The notes: a model not told the origin generated them from the letters alone. Positions 1 to 7,672 are shown, counted from the first letter of the stretch. The stretch: 22,461 nucleotides of DNA from an uncultured Woeseia sp. (GCA_937925605.1 CALALV010000123.1:1-22461); one strand, 5' to 3'. Numbers and translations are program-made.

Positions 1-384
1 AGCGGGGTCATCGGCGCGCAGTCCGCCGTCCCGGTCTGGGTGCTGGTCGTCGGCGGCGGCGGCATCGTCGTCGGGCTCGCGACCTACGGGCGCCACGTGA
101 TCGCGACGGTCGGCGAGAAGATCACGCAGCTGACGCCGAGCCGCGGCTTCGCCGCCGAGCTGGCCGCGGCGACGACGATTGTCATCGCCTCGGGTACCGG
201 CATCCCGATCTCGACCACCCATACGCTGGTGGGCGCCGTCCTCGGCGTCGGGCTCGCGCGCGGCATCGAGGCCAGCGACCTGCGCGTCGTCGGTCGCATC
301 TTCGTATCCTGGGCCGTCACGATCCCGGCGGGCGCATTCCTGGCGATAGTGTTCTTCTTCGTCTTCCGCACGATCCTGCCGTAG
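1..384 (+). CDS. pit: PiT-family inorganic phosphate transporter, C-terminal part
   Basis: This is the last ~127 codons of a gene that begins before the window; the frame is open from base 1. PiT permeases are inner-membrane carriers that import phosphate (often as a metal-phosphate complex) driven by an ion gradient. The fragment has a hydrophobic helix, then the conserved cytoplasmic-side stretch around GLATYGRHVIATVGEKIT. The second PiT signature follows, with ASGTGIPISTTHTLVGAVLG, and then a final helix pair ending in FVFRTILP. The duplicated PiT signature with its STTHT core is diagnostic of the family. No regulator such as a PhoU-like DUF47 protein is visible on this side. No hairpin is evident in the first 35 bases after the stop. 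The family is certain; whether the substrate is phosphate or sulfate cannot be settled from the C-terminus alone. Confidence 0.9.
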   Translation, partial: SGVIGAQSAVPVWVLVVGGGGIVVGLATYGRHVIATVGEKITQLTPSRGFAAELAAATTIVIASGTGIPISTTHTLVGAVLGVGLARGIEASDLRVVGRIFVSWAVTIPAGAFLAIVFFFVFRTILP

Positions 385-419
385 ACTGCGGCGAATCCTG
401 CCGGCCCCCGGAGAACGCG

Positions 420-578
420 ATGCGACGCCTGGCTGCCCGACACGCTCTGCCGCCGCTCGCGCCGCGCGCCTGCGATGGCGCAGACGCCGCGCCCGGCCGG
501 CGCGGGCAGTCGTCGCTGCGCCTGGCCTGCGATCCGCCGCCAGGCTACGCCGCGATGCTTCCCGGGGCGGACCTCTGA
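420..578 (+). CDS. possible 52-residue protein or leader ORF upstream of the MFS gene
   Basis: This is a short ATG-started frame lying between the phosphate transporter and the MFS gene. A plausible ribosome binding site (GGAG, in cccggagaacgcgATG) precedes it. The predicted product is rich in Ala, Arg and Pro, ends in PPGYAAMLPGADL, and shows no membrane segment or family I recognise. Its TGA stop (576-578) overlaps an in-frame CTG (575-577) of the following MFS gene in the arrangement CTGA, which would suit translational coupling. The composition is also what random GC-rich sequence would give, so this may be non-coding. Confidence 0.25.
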   Translation: MRRLAARHALPPLAPRACDGADAAPGRRGQSSLRLACDPPPGYAAMLPGADL

Positions 579-631
579 GCGTCGTCCCGCCGACGCCGGT
601 CACGCCGGGGGCGCGCCGCTATGCGCTCGGC

Positions 632-1951
632 GTGCTGGTCGTCGTCTATACCTTCAACTTCATCGACCGGCAGATCCTCGCGATACTGCTGCCGGCCATC
701 AAGGCGGAGTTCGTCGTCGCCGACTGGGTCCTCGGCTTCCTCGCGGGTTCGGCCTTCGCGCTTTTCTACGCGACGCTGGGGATCCCGATCGCGCTGCTCG
801 CCGACCGCTACAACCGCCGCAACCTGATCGCGCTGGCGCTCGCGGTCTGGAGCGGCATGACCGCGCTGTCGGCCGCCGCCGGCAGCATCGTCACGCTGGC
901 GCTCGCGCGCATCGGCGTCGGTGTCGGCGAGGCCGGCTGCAGCCCGCCCGCGCACTCGATGATCTCCGACTACTACCCGCCGGAGCAGCGCTCGACGGCG
1001 ATGGGCATTTTCACGCTCGGCATCTCGCTCGGCATCATGATCGCCTACCTCGCCGGCGGCTGGGTGGTCGAGAATGTCGGCTGGCGCGAGGCCTTCCTGA
1101 TCGCCGGCCTGCCCGGGCTGGTGCTAGCCGTCATCGTCCGCTTCACCGTCGTCGAGCCGCCGCGCGGACATGCGGACCGCCGCGCCGACAGCGCAGCCGC
1201 GCCCGGCGTGCGCTACGTCGCCCGCTTCCTCCTGCAGCGGCGCTCGTTCATGCACCTCGCGGTCGGCGCAGGGGTCGCGGCCTTCGGCGGCTACGCGGTC
1301 GCGAGCTTCTTCCCGACCTTCCTCGTGCGCAGCCACGGCATGAGCACGTCCGTGATCGGCATCTGGCTGGGCCTGATTCTCGGGCTGGCTGGCGGCCTCG
1401 GCTTCGCCGGCGGCGGCTGGGTCGCGGACCGGCTCGGTCGCCGCAGCCGGCGCTGGTCGATGTGGGGCGTCGCGATCGCTGCGCTGATCGCATGGGCCGC
1501 GCTGTTCCCGGTTTACCTCGTCGACTCGCCGGTCGTCTCGCTGGCCTGGTTCGTCGTGCCGGCGGTACTGTCGAATTTCTATCTCGCCACGACGCTGGCG
1601 CAGACCCAGAGCCTGGTCGGCCTGCGCATGCGCGGCGTCGCCTCCGCGCTGATGCTGTTCATCCTGAACATCATCGGCCTGGGCCTCGGGCCGCAGGTCA
1701 CCGGGATCCTGAGCGACCTCTACGCGGACGCGTACGGCCAGGACTCGATGCGCTATGCGCTGCTGACCGTCGCGGCCGTCGTAGGGCCCTGGTCGGCGTA
1801 TCACTATTACATGGCCGGGCGCACGCTCGACGACGACCTCGCGCGCGTCGACGATCACGAGCTCAAGCCCGTCGACTACCGCAAGCTGGTGCTGTTCGCC
1901 ACCGCCGTCGTGCTCGCGCTCGCGTTGCTGGTCTACCGCTACGCGGGCTGA
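632..1951 (+). CDS. MFS transporter, spinster-like
   Basis: This is a twelve-helix major facilitator superfamily carrier of the inner membrane. The N-terminus (VVVYTFNFIDRQILAILLP) and the following AFALFYATLGIPIALLADRYNRR are typical of spinster-like bacterial members. The second block carries the MFS motif A, and a degenerate copy (ADRLGRRSRR) lies between helices 7-9. The RIGVGVGEAGCSPPAHSMISDYYP stretch is also characteristic. GTG 632 is the first conventional start, but it cuts into helix 1. The frame stays open upstream, and the preceding residues (PGARRYALG) match the usual family N-terminus. A CTG at 575, after a GGGGCGG stretch and overlapping the stop of the short upstream ORF, is a possible true start. 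The substrate is unknown; family members move lipids or organic anions. The gene converges on the glutamine-synthetase-like gene with an 8-base gap. Confidence 0.9.
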   Translation: MLVVVYTFNFIDRQILAILLPAIKAEFVVADWVLGFLAGSAFALFYATLGIPIALLADRYNRRNLIALALAVWSGMTALSAAAGSIVTLALARIGVGVGEAGCSPPAHSMISDYYPPEQRSTAMGIFTLGISLGIMIAYLAGGWVVENVGWREAFLIAGLPGLVLAVIVRFTVVEPPRGHADRRADSAAAPGVRYVARFLLQRRSFMHLAVGAGVAAFGGYAVASFFPTFLVRSHGMSTSVIGIWLGLILGLAGGLGFAGGGWVADRLGRRSRRWSMWGVAIAALIAWAALFPVYLVDSPVVSLAWFVVPAVLSNFYLATTLAQTQSLVGLRMRGVASALMLFILNIIGLGLGPQVTGILSDLYADAYGQDSMRYALLTVAAVVGPWSAYHYYMAGRTLDDDLARVDDHELKPVDYRKLVLFATAVVLALALLVYRYAG

Positions 1952-1959
1952 GCCGGCCG

Positions 1960-3351
1960 TCAGACCGCGCGCAGGTACCAGTCGAAGTCGGCGTTGCTGA
2001 CGATGTTGTGGAAGCGCCGGGCCTCGTCGCGGCGGTTCGCGAGGAACGACGCGCAGAAGTCCTCGCCGAGGTAAGCCGGCAGCACTTTCGCGCGCCCGAA
2101 GCGGTCGAGCGCCGCGTCCCAGCGATTCGGCAGCTTGCGCTTCAGGGTCACCACCTCGCCCGGCGCGACCATGCGCCCCGGGTCCAGCTTGTTCTTCAAG
2201 CCGTGGTGCACGCCGGCCAGTATCGCCGCCGTGACCAGGTAGGGGTTCGCGTCGGCACCCGCGGTGCGGTGCTCGAAGCGCAGGTTCTTCTCGTCGGACA
2301 CCGGGATGCGGATCGCGACGTTGCGGTGGTTGGCGCCCCAGTTCGGCTCGACCGGCGCGAACATCTCCGGGCGCATCCGGCGGTAGGAGTTGGCGTTCGG
2401 TGCGAAGATCGCGGTGGCCTCGGCCATCGTTGCGCGCAGGCCGCCGACGGCGTGCCTGAGGCGCGCGGAGTAGGGCGGCGACGCGAGCGACTCGCGGCCG
2501 CGCGAGAAGTAGTTGCTGCCGTTCCTGTCCACGAGGCTCAGGTGTACGTGCAGGCCGGAACCGGCGTCTTCCGCGAACGGCTTGGCCATGAAGCAGGCGA
2601 CGGTGCCGTGGCGGCGGGCGACCGCCTTGATGGCGCGCTTGAGCAATACGCCGTGGTCGCAGGCGCGAACCGGGTCTGCCACGTGCTGCAGGTTGATCTC
2701 GAACTGCCCGGGCGCGAACTCCGAGGTCGTGGTCCCGGCGGGAATGCCCTGGGCGGCGCAGACCTCGTGCAGCTCGTCGAGAAAGGCCTCGATCTCCTGC
2801 AGGTCGTCGGGGTGATAGACCTGCGGGCCGGGCTGCGGCCGGCCGATACCGGGCACCCGCGGGACCCGGGCCGTCGGCCGGTCGGCGCGCGCGTCGAGCA
2901 GGAAGAACTCGAGCTCGATGGCCATGACGACCTCGAGCTTCATCTTCGCGAACGGCGCCAGCGCGCGCTCCAGCACTGCGCGCGGGTCGGCGAAGAACGG
3001 CCGTCCGTCGATGTCGAAAAAGCGAAACAAGGCCTGCGCGGCCGGGCGCCGGCTCCACGGCACCGGCGCGAGCGTGCCGGGAACGATCACGGCGTCGATG
3101 TCCGGGTCGCCGTCCTCGGCCGTGTACGCGATGCCCGGGATCGTGTCGCCGAGCGTATCGAGCAGGACCGTGCCGCCCGGCATGCAGAAGCCGTCCCTGA
3201 AGGTCTTGTCGAACTCGCGTTTCTGGATGCGCTTGGCGCGCAGCACGCCGGCGAGGTCCGGCACCATCAGTTCCATCGACGCGGTCTGCGGATGGCGCTT
3301 CAGGAACGCACGCAGCTCCCCGTGGGCTGCGGTATCGCGCGGTGGGTTCAT
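1960..3351 (-). CDS. glutamine synthetase-like gamma-glutamylpolyamine synthetase (PuuA-type paralogue)
   Basis: This is a 463-residue glutamine-synthetase-fold ligase. PuuA-type members use ATP to join the gamma-carboxyl of glutamate to a primary amine such as putrescine; true GlnA uses ammonia. The N-terminal beta-grasp part carries MELMVPDLAGVLRAKRI (26-42). Visible active-site elements are AIELEFFLLD (144-153), SEFAPGQFEINL (210-221), the nucleotide/metal loop DAGSGLHVHLS (262-272), the arginines of NHRNVAIRIP (341-350), and RFEHRTAGADANPYL (358-372). The frame remains open upstream, but residues before Met 3351 show no family similarity, so I start there. The gene is divergent from the IclR gene and convergent with the MFS gene, a likely transport/enzyme pairing. 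It differs clearly from the second ligase at 8559, so it may act on a different amine. The exact substrate is inferred. Confidence 0.85.
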   Translation of the reverse strand: MNPPRDTAAHGELRAFLKRHPQTASMELMVPDLAGVLRAKRIQKREFDKTFRDGFCMPGGTVLLDTLGDTIPGIAYTAEDGDPDIDAVIVPGTLAPVPWSRRPAAQALFRFFDIDGRPFFADPRAVLERALAPFAKMKLEVVMAIELEFFLLDARADRPTARVPRVPGIGRPQPGPQVYHPDDLQEIEAFLDELHEVCAAQGIPAGTTTSEFAPGQFEINLQHVADPVRACDHGVLLKRAIKAVARRHGTVACFMAKPFAEDAGSGLHVHLSLVDRNGSNYFSRGRESLASPPYSARLRHAVGGLRATMAEATAIFAPNANSYRRMRPEMFAPVEPNWGANHRNVAIRIPVSDEKNLRFEHRTAGADANPYLVTAAILAGVHHGLKNKLDPGRMVAPGEVVTLKRKLPNRWDAALDRFGRAKVLPAYLGEDFCASFLANRRDEARRFHNIVSNADFDWYLRAV

Positions 3352-3502
3352 GCCAGGCTTGTCCCATTGTCCTTGTTGTCGGCACGCGGCCGCCGCCATC
3401 CTAGCCGTGCGCCGGGCATCCCGGCAATGGCCGCGGCACTTTTCGGCCGGCAGGGTCGCTGCCATAATATGAAACCTGGCAGCACAATATGGAAGTTCCT
3501 GC
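3352..3502. promoter_or_regulatory. divergent control region between the ligase gene and the IclR gene
   Basis: This 151-base spacer separates two divergent genes and ends in a local AT-rich patch. AATATG occurs at 3466 and again at 3486, exactly 20 bases apart, within similar contexts (CATAATATGAAAC and CACAATATGGAAG). GGAAGTTCC at 3491-3499 is a perfect inverted repeat with a one-base centre; its first half also serves as the ribosome binding site for the IclR start at 3503. TAATAT at 3465-3470 could be the -10 element for IclR, with a weak -35 near TTTCGG. The reverse strand offers TATTAT for the ligase gene. IclR proteins often bind GGAA/TTCC-containing palindromes and repress their own gene, so autoregulation here is a reasonable inference. 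Confidence 0.45.
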
Positions 3503-4258
3503 ATGCGCGATCCGCGTCCGCCGCAGGGCGCCCAGTCGGCACTCCGGGCCCTGCGCTTGCTCAAGCTGTTCACCGCCGAGCGCCCGGAACTGTCCCTGTC
3601 CGAACTCAGCGAAGCGGCCGGCCTCAACAAGACGACCACGCACCGGCTGCTCGCCGCGCTGCAGAGCGAGGGTCTCGTCGACCGCAACCCGGCGAGCAGC
3701 GCCTACAGCCTCGGCCCCGGCCTGATGGCGCTCGGCGTGCAGGCACTCGCCAGCAGCGACCTGCGCCGCCGCGTGCGGCCGGTGCTGCGGGCGCTCGCGC
3801 GCGACATCGGCGAGACGGCGACGCTCGAGGTGCGCTTCGAGGACAGCATGCTGATTCTCGACGAGGTGCCGGGCAGCCACGTCGTGGCGGCCACCGCGAA
3901 CATCGGCACGCGCTGGCCGCTGCACGCGACCTCGACGGGCAAGGCCTGGCTCGCGTTCGACGACGGCGGTCTCGAGCGGCTGCCGCGCAGGCTGGCCGCG
4001 CTGACGCCGCGCACGCTGACGGACCCGGCCGCGTTCCGGCCGCTCATGACCCGCATCCGGCGAGCCGGCTACGCAGTCACGGTCGACGAACTCGAGGACG
4101 GTTTCACCGCGATCGCGACCGTCATCCGCGGCGCGCTCGGCGACGTGCAGGGCGCCCTGTCGATCGGCGGCCCGAGCGCGCGGCTCGGGCCGAAGCGCCG
4201 CGCGGAGATCGGCGGGACGCTGTGCCAGGCCGCGGCGCGGCTCAGTCCCGAATACTGA
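3503..4258 (+). CDS. IclR-family transcriptional regulator
   Basis: This 251-residue protein has the standard IclR layout. The N-terminal winged helix-turn-helix spans about residues 11-75 (SALRALRLLKLFT, LSLSELSEAAGLNKTTTHRLLAALQSEGLV, then the wing ending YSLGPGLMALG). The C-terminal ligand-binding IclR domain spans about 80-248, with ATANIGTRWPLHATSTGKAWLA and YAVTVDELEDGFTAIATVI as conserved blocks. Such proteins bind small organic acids or aromatic compounds and usually control adjacent catabolic or transport genes. The ATG at 3503 has GGAAG eight bases upstream. It is divergent from the PuuA-type ligase and 46 bases ahead of the NhaC gene, so both are candidate targets. The ligand cannot be read from sequence. 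Confidence 0.93.
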   Translation: MRDPRPPQGAQSALRALRLLKLFTAERPELSLSELSEAAGLNKTTTHRLLAALQSEGLVDRNPASSAYSLGPGLMALGVQALASSDLRRRVRPVLRALARDIGETATLEVRFEDSMLILDEVPGSHVVAATANIGTRWPLHATSTGKAWLAFDDGGLERLPRRLAALTPRTLTDPAAFRPLMTRIRRAGYAVTVDELEDGFTAIATVIRGALGDVQGALSIGGPSARLGPKRRAEIGGTLCQAAARLSPEY

Positions 4259-4304
4259 GCGGCGTGCTACGCTTGCCCCCGCCACCGGACCCAAGAAGAA
4301 GCCT

Positions 4305-6170
4305 ATTCGCCCCCTGATCCCGGTTCTGCTGTTCATCGCCGGCCTCGCGCCGGGCGCCGAGGCGCTCGAGCTCGACCGGCCGGGGGTCGCGCTCGCCGGC
4401 GTCCCGTTCGAGGTCGACGTGCGCGGGGCGCCCGCGGGCAGCCCGGTAACGCTGCGGATGGCCGGCCAGTCGCACCGCCAGCTCGCGGCCGCCGACGGCA
4501 CGGCCCGTTTCGAGAATCTCGTGCTGGCGGAGACCGGCGAATACGCGCTGACGGCAGCGGCAGGCGGGACGACCGCGGATGCGCGCCTGCGCAGCGTGCC
4601 CGGCTGGCTGTCGATCCTGCCGCCGCTGGTCGCGATCGCGATGGCGCTGGCCTTGCGCAACGTGATCCCGGCGCTGCTCGTCGGCGTCTGGCTCGGCGCC
4701 GCCACGCTGCACGGCTTCACGCCCGCGGGCATCTTTCGCGGACTGCTCGAGAGCTTCCAGGTGTTCGTCGTCGACGCGCTCGCGGACCCCGACCACGCCG
4801 CCATAATCCTGTTCTCGATGATGATCGGCGGCATGGTCGGCATCATCACGCGCAACGGCGGCATGGCGCGCATCGTCGACCTGTTCGTCGAGCGGGCGAA
4901 GACGGCGCGCTCGGGGCAGGTGTCGGTCTGGTCGATGGGCCTGCTTATTTTCTTCGACGACTACAGCAACACGCTGGTCGTCGGCAACACGGCGCGGCCG
5001 CTCACCGACCGCCTGCGCATATCGCGGGAGAAGCTCGCCTACATCGTCGATACCACTGCGGCCCCGGTTGCATGCATCGCCGTGGTCACGACCTGGATCG
5101 GTTACCAGGTCGGACTCATTGACGCCGCGCTGGACAAGATTCCCGAGCTCGACGCGGCGGCCTACGCGGTATTCCTGCAGTCCCTGCCGTACAGTTTCTA
5201 CCCGATCTTCGCGGTCGTGTTCATCCTGGTCGTCGCACTGAGCGGCCGCGACTTCGGGCCGATGCTCGCCGCCGAGCGGCGCGCCCGCGCAGGCCAGGTC
5301 TCGCCGCTCGAGGGCGAGTCGCTGCCGGCGATGCAGGGCGATACGCTCGAGCCGAAGCCCGGCGTCACGACGCGCGCGCGTAACGCCTTCATCCCGATCG
5401 GCGTGCTGATCGTGTCGTTGCTCGCGGGCCTGTGGTTCACCGGCAGTGGCAGCACCCTGCTCGAGCGCATCGGCAGTGCCGATGCCTACACCGCGATGCT
5501 GTGGGCGTCGCTGCTCGGCGTGCTGACCGCGGCGCTGCTCAGCGTCTCGCAGCGCCTGCTGAACGCTGGCGAAACGGTCGACGCCTGGTACGGTGGCGTG
5601 CGCGCGATGCTGTTCGCGATGATCGTGCTGGTGCTCGCCTGGTCGCTGTCGGCCGTGACCGAGGCGCTGTCCACCGCGGACTGGCTCGTGCTCGTGCTCG
5701 CCGATTCGCTGGCTGCGCCGCTCGTGCCCGCGGCCATCTTCGTGCTGTCGGCCATTACCGCGTTCACGACCGGCACCAGCTGGGGCACGCTCGGAATCCT
5801 GATGCCGCTGGTCGTCCCGCTGACCTGGGCGGTCATGGGCAGCGCCGGCCTGCAGGACCCCGGGCACCTGCACATCCTGTACTCGGCGATCGCCTGCAAC
5901 CTGGCCGGCGCGGTCTGGGGCGACCACTGCTCCCCGATTTCCGACACGACCGTGCTGTCGTCGATGGCCTCCGGCTGCGACCATGTCGAGCACGTGCGCA
6001 CGCAGATGCCGTACGCGCTGCTGGTGGGCCTGGTCGCCGTGCTGCTCGGCACTGTGCCCGGCGGCTACGGCGTGCCGCCGCTGGTCACTATCCCGCTGGG
6101 CCTGGTCGCGCTGTACCTGCTGCTGCGCGTGCTCGGGCGGCCGGCCGATCAGCCCGGCGCGTCGGGCTGA
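4305..6170 (+). CDS. NhaC-family Na+/H+ antiporter with exported N-terminal domain
   Basis: This is a polytopic inner-membrane antiporter. NhaC family signatures are clear: the LLIFFDDYSNTLVVGNTARP block, REKLAYIVDTTAAPVACIAV, TAFTTGTSWGTLGILMPLVV and WGDHCSPISDTTVLSSMASG. Members exchange Na+ for H+, and some act on organic solutes. The first conventional in-frame start is GTG 4419, but the frame is open upstream. It encodes a typical signal peptide (RPLIPVLLFIAGLAPGAEA) and then a ~70-residue beta-rich, Ig-like stretch (VPFEVDVRG ... YALTAAAGGTTADARL) before the first transporter helix. I therefore place the start at ATT 4305 after AAGAAG (4296-4301); CTG 4314 is an alternative. With ATT the protein is 621 residues. 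The 3' end overlaps the convergent maiA-like gene by 22 bases. The family call is firm; the start is not. Confidence 0.85.
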   Translation: MRPLIPVLLFIAGLAPGAEALELDRPGVALAGVPFEVDVRGAPAGSPVTLRMAGQSHRQLAAADGTARFENLVLAETGEYALTAAAGGTTADARLRSVPGWLSILPPLVAIAMALALRNVIPALLVGVWLGAATLHGFTPAGIFRGLLESFQVFVVDALADPDHAAIILFSMMIGGMVGIITRNGGMARIVDLFVERAKTARSGQVSVWSMGLLIFFDDYSNTLVVGNTARPLTDRLRISREKLAYIVDTTAAPVACIAVVTTWIGYQVGLIDAALDKIPELDAAAYAVFLQSLPYSFYPIFAVVFILVVALSGRDFGPMLAAERRARAGQVSPLEGESLPAMQGDTLEPKPGVTTRARNAFIPIGVLIVSLLAGLWFTGSGSTLLERIGSADAYTAMLWASLLGVLTAALLSVSQRLLNAGETVDAWYGGVRAMLFAMIVLVLAWSLSAVTEALSTADWLVLVLADSLAAPLVPAAIFVLSAITAFTTGTSWGTLGILMPLVVPLTWAVMGSAGLQDPGHLHILYSAIACNLAGAVWGDHCSPISDTTVLSSMASGCDHVEHVRTQMPYALLVGLVAVLLGTVPGGYGVPPLVTIPLGLVALYLLLRVLGRPADQPGASG

Positions 6171-6790
6171 CGCTCGGGTTCCGCCGCGGCGAAGGCCTCC
6201 AGGCCCAGGCAGTGTGCGTCTATCGCGCGCAAGAGCGGCCATTCCTGCAGGTCGAGCCCGAAGCGCCGCGCGTTGTAGGCCATCGGCACGAGCCAGGCGT
6301 CGGCCAGCGTCGGCCCCGGCCCGTAGCAGTAGCGGCCGCCGCTGCCGTGCCGCTCGACCAGTTGCTCGAGCGCCGCGAAGCCGGCGCGGATCCAGCGCCG
6401 GATCCAGGCGCTGACCTGCTCGTCGTCCGCGGCGAGTTCCTCGCGCAGCCAGTTCAGCACGCGCAGGTTCTGCAGCGGGTGGATGTCGCAGCCAATGACG
6501 GCCTGCATCTCGCGCACCCGGGCGCGACCCGCGGCGTCGGCGGGCAGCAGCGGCGGTTCCGGGCAGGTTTCCTCGAGAAACTCCGCGATCGCGGCCGACT
6601 GGGCGAGCGAGATCTCGCCCGTGTCGAGTACCGGCACGAGGCCGGACGGGTTGCGCTCGAGGAAGCCGGGCGAGCGCTGCTCGCCTGCGCGCAACTCTAC
6701 GGCGGCGTATTCCCAGTCGAGACCTTTCAGGTTCAGGACGATGCGGATGCGGTAGCTGGCGCTGGAGCGGTAGTAGCCGAAAAGTTTCAT
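6149..6790 (-). CDS. maiA: maleylacetoacetate isomerase / zeta-class glutathione S-transferase
   Basis: This 213-residue protein has a thioredoxin-like N-terminal half (about 1-80) and an all-helical C-terminal half. The glutathione-site motif SSASYRIRIVLNLKG (9-23) is the bacterial form of the zeta-class SSC-type motif, followed by NPSGLVPVLDTG (47-58) and the cis-proline region, then QSAAIAEFLEE. DIHPLQNLRVL (102-112) is characteristic of MaiA. The enzyme isomerises maleylacetoacetate (or maleylpyruvate) to the fumaryl form in tyrosine or gentisate breakdown, using glutathione in the cytoplasm. No HmgA, FahA or gentisate gene lies nearby, so its pathway here is unproven. Met 6790 gives the canonical N-terminus (MKLFGYYRSS); the open frame before it is not family-like. 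A divergent gene starts 98 bases away. Confidence 0.87.
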   Translation of the reverse strand: MKLFGYYRSSASYRIRIVLNLKGLDWEYAAVELRAGEQRSPGFLERNPSGLVPVLDTGEISLAQSAAIAEFLEETCPEPPLLPADAAGRARVREMQAVIGCDIHPLQNLRVLNWLREELAADDEQVSAWIRRWIRAGFAALEQLVERHGSGGRYCYGPGPTLADAWLVPMAYNARRFGLDLQEWPLLRAIDAHCLGLEAFAAAEPERQPDAPG

Positions 6791-6858
6791 CGCGGTTTTC
6801 GCCTGCCCTTCGATCGCGCTAGCATAGCAAGCCGCCAACCCGACTGCCGGCGCATGCC

Positions 6859-6870
6859 GTTGCCGGCAAC
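6859..6870. repeat. 12-bp perfect palindrome between maiA-like and methyltransferase genes
   Basis: GTTGCCGGCAAC reads identically on both strands and lies 18 bases before the start of the methyltransferase gene. A second TGCCGG occurs about 14 bases upstream. The position between two divergent genes would suit an operator, but short GC-rich palindromes arise easily in this genome. Confidence 0.25.
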
Positions 6871-6888
6871 CAACATGCAAGGAGACCG

Positions 6889-7638
6889 ATGATGCGACGA
6901 CTGACCGTCCTGCTGCTCGCGTTTGCCGCGCTGCCGGCCGCAGCCACCGACGAGGCCACGCAGGAGAAAATCCGCGCGGCCATGGCCGGCGAGGTGCGAA
7001 CCGAGGCCGAGATCGCGCGCGACGACAACCGCCTGCCGCTCGAAACACTGGGATTCTTCGGTCTCGAAGACGACATGCGGGTGCTCGAGCTGCTGCCGGG
7101 CGGCGGCTGGTACACGAAGCTGCTCGCGCCCGTGCTGCGCGACGAGGGCAAGCTGTACGTCGCCATCGGCACGCGCGGCGTCAGCGAGAACCTGCTCGGG
7201 CAACCGGGCTTCGACGCGGTCACGGCGCTCGACATCGACGCGCCGATCGAGCGCAGCGGCGAGTTCCGCACCAATTTCATCGCTCCGTTCGATTTCGGCG
7301 TGCGCGACATCGACATGGCGCTGACCTTCCGCAACATGCACAACTTCACGCCCGAGGGTCGTGCCAATATCAACAAGGCCGTCTTCGACGCGCTGCGTTC
7401 CGGCGGTATTTACGGCGTCGTCGATCACTCGCGGCGCCACATGGAGCCGATGACGATGGAGAACCGGCGGCGCGCCGACGTCGTGCAGATAATCGAGGAA
7501 GTCCTCGACGCGGGCTTCGTGTTCGAGGGCTACAGCGACCTGCACTACCGGCCCGACGACGAGCTGCGCTACGAGGTAGGGCGGCGCAGCGTGACCGGCA
7601 ACACCGACCGTTTCACGCTGAAATTCAGGAAGCCCTGA
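6889..7638 (+). CDS. exported class I SAM-dependent methyltransferase-fold protein
   Basis: This 249-residue protein begins with a cleavable signal peptide (MMRRLTVLLLAFAALPAAATDE, probable cleavage after Ala18 or Ala19). It continues with a Rossmann-type methyltransferase fold: motif I is VLELLPGGGWYTKLLAPVL (65-83). Later come the conserved LTFRNMHNF and a GGIYGVVDHSRR segment, as in the group of predicted periplasmic methyltransferases typified by COG4798. Its biochemical activity is not known to me. SAM is not expected outside the cytoplasm, so a non-methylating or binding role is possible. ATG 6889 is preceded by GGAG at 6881; the second ATG at 6892 is less well spaced. A GC hairpin follows the stop, so it is probably monocistronic. 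Confidence 0.8.
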   Translation: MMRRLTVLLLAFAALPAAATDEATQEKIRAAMAGEVRTEAEIARDDNRLPLETLGFFGLEDDMRVLELLPGGGWYTKLLAPVLRDEGKLYVAIGTRGVSENLLGQPGFDAVTALDIDAPIERSGEFRTNFIAPFDFGVRDIDMALTFRNMHNFTPEGRANINKAVFDALRSGGIYGVVDHSRRHMEPMTMENRRRADVVQIIEEVLDAGFVFEGYSDLHYRPDDELRYEVGRRSVTGNTDRFTLKFRKP

Positions 7639-7644
7639 CAGCCG

Positions 7645-7672
7645 CCGGGCGCGGCGTCGCCGCCGCGCCCGG
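7645..7672 (+). terminator. GC-rich hairpin after the methyltransferase gene
   Basis: A perfect 11-bp stem (CCGGGCGCGGC at 7645-7655 with GCCGCGCCCGG at 7662-7672) encloses a six-base loop and starts six bases after the stop codon. No T-tract follows, so it is either a weak terminator or an mRNA 3'-stabilising structure. Confidence 0.45.

Noticed and set aside
1124..3385. A 753-residue minus-strand frame covering the ligase gene
   Set aside because: The ligase motifs are in a different minus frame (1960-3351); this one is an out-of-frame shadow.
3352..3502. An extra upstream part of the ligase protein (open frame to 3687)
   Set aside because: Residues encoded before Met 3351 are not family-like, and the extension would run into the IclR gene and its promoter.
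475..4317. A 1280-residue open frame on the plus strand
   Set aside because: It runs in a wrong frame through the MFS and IclR genes and antisense through the ligase gene. Its product is Arg/Ala/Pro-rich without family motifs, as expected from GC-rich shadow frames.
4242..6242. A 666-residue minus-strand frame antisense to NhaC
   Set aside because: The composition is repetitive Arg/Gln/Asp/His with no domains, while the plus strand has a textbook NhaC protein.
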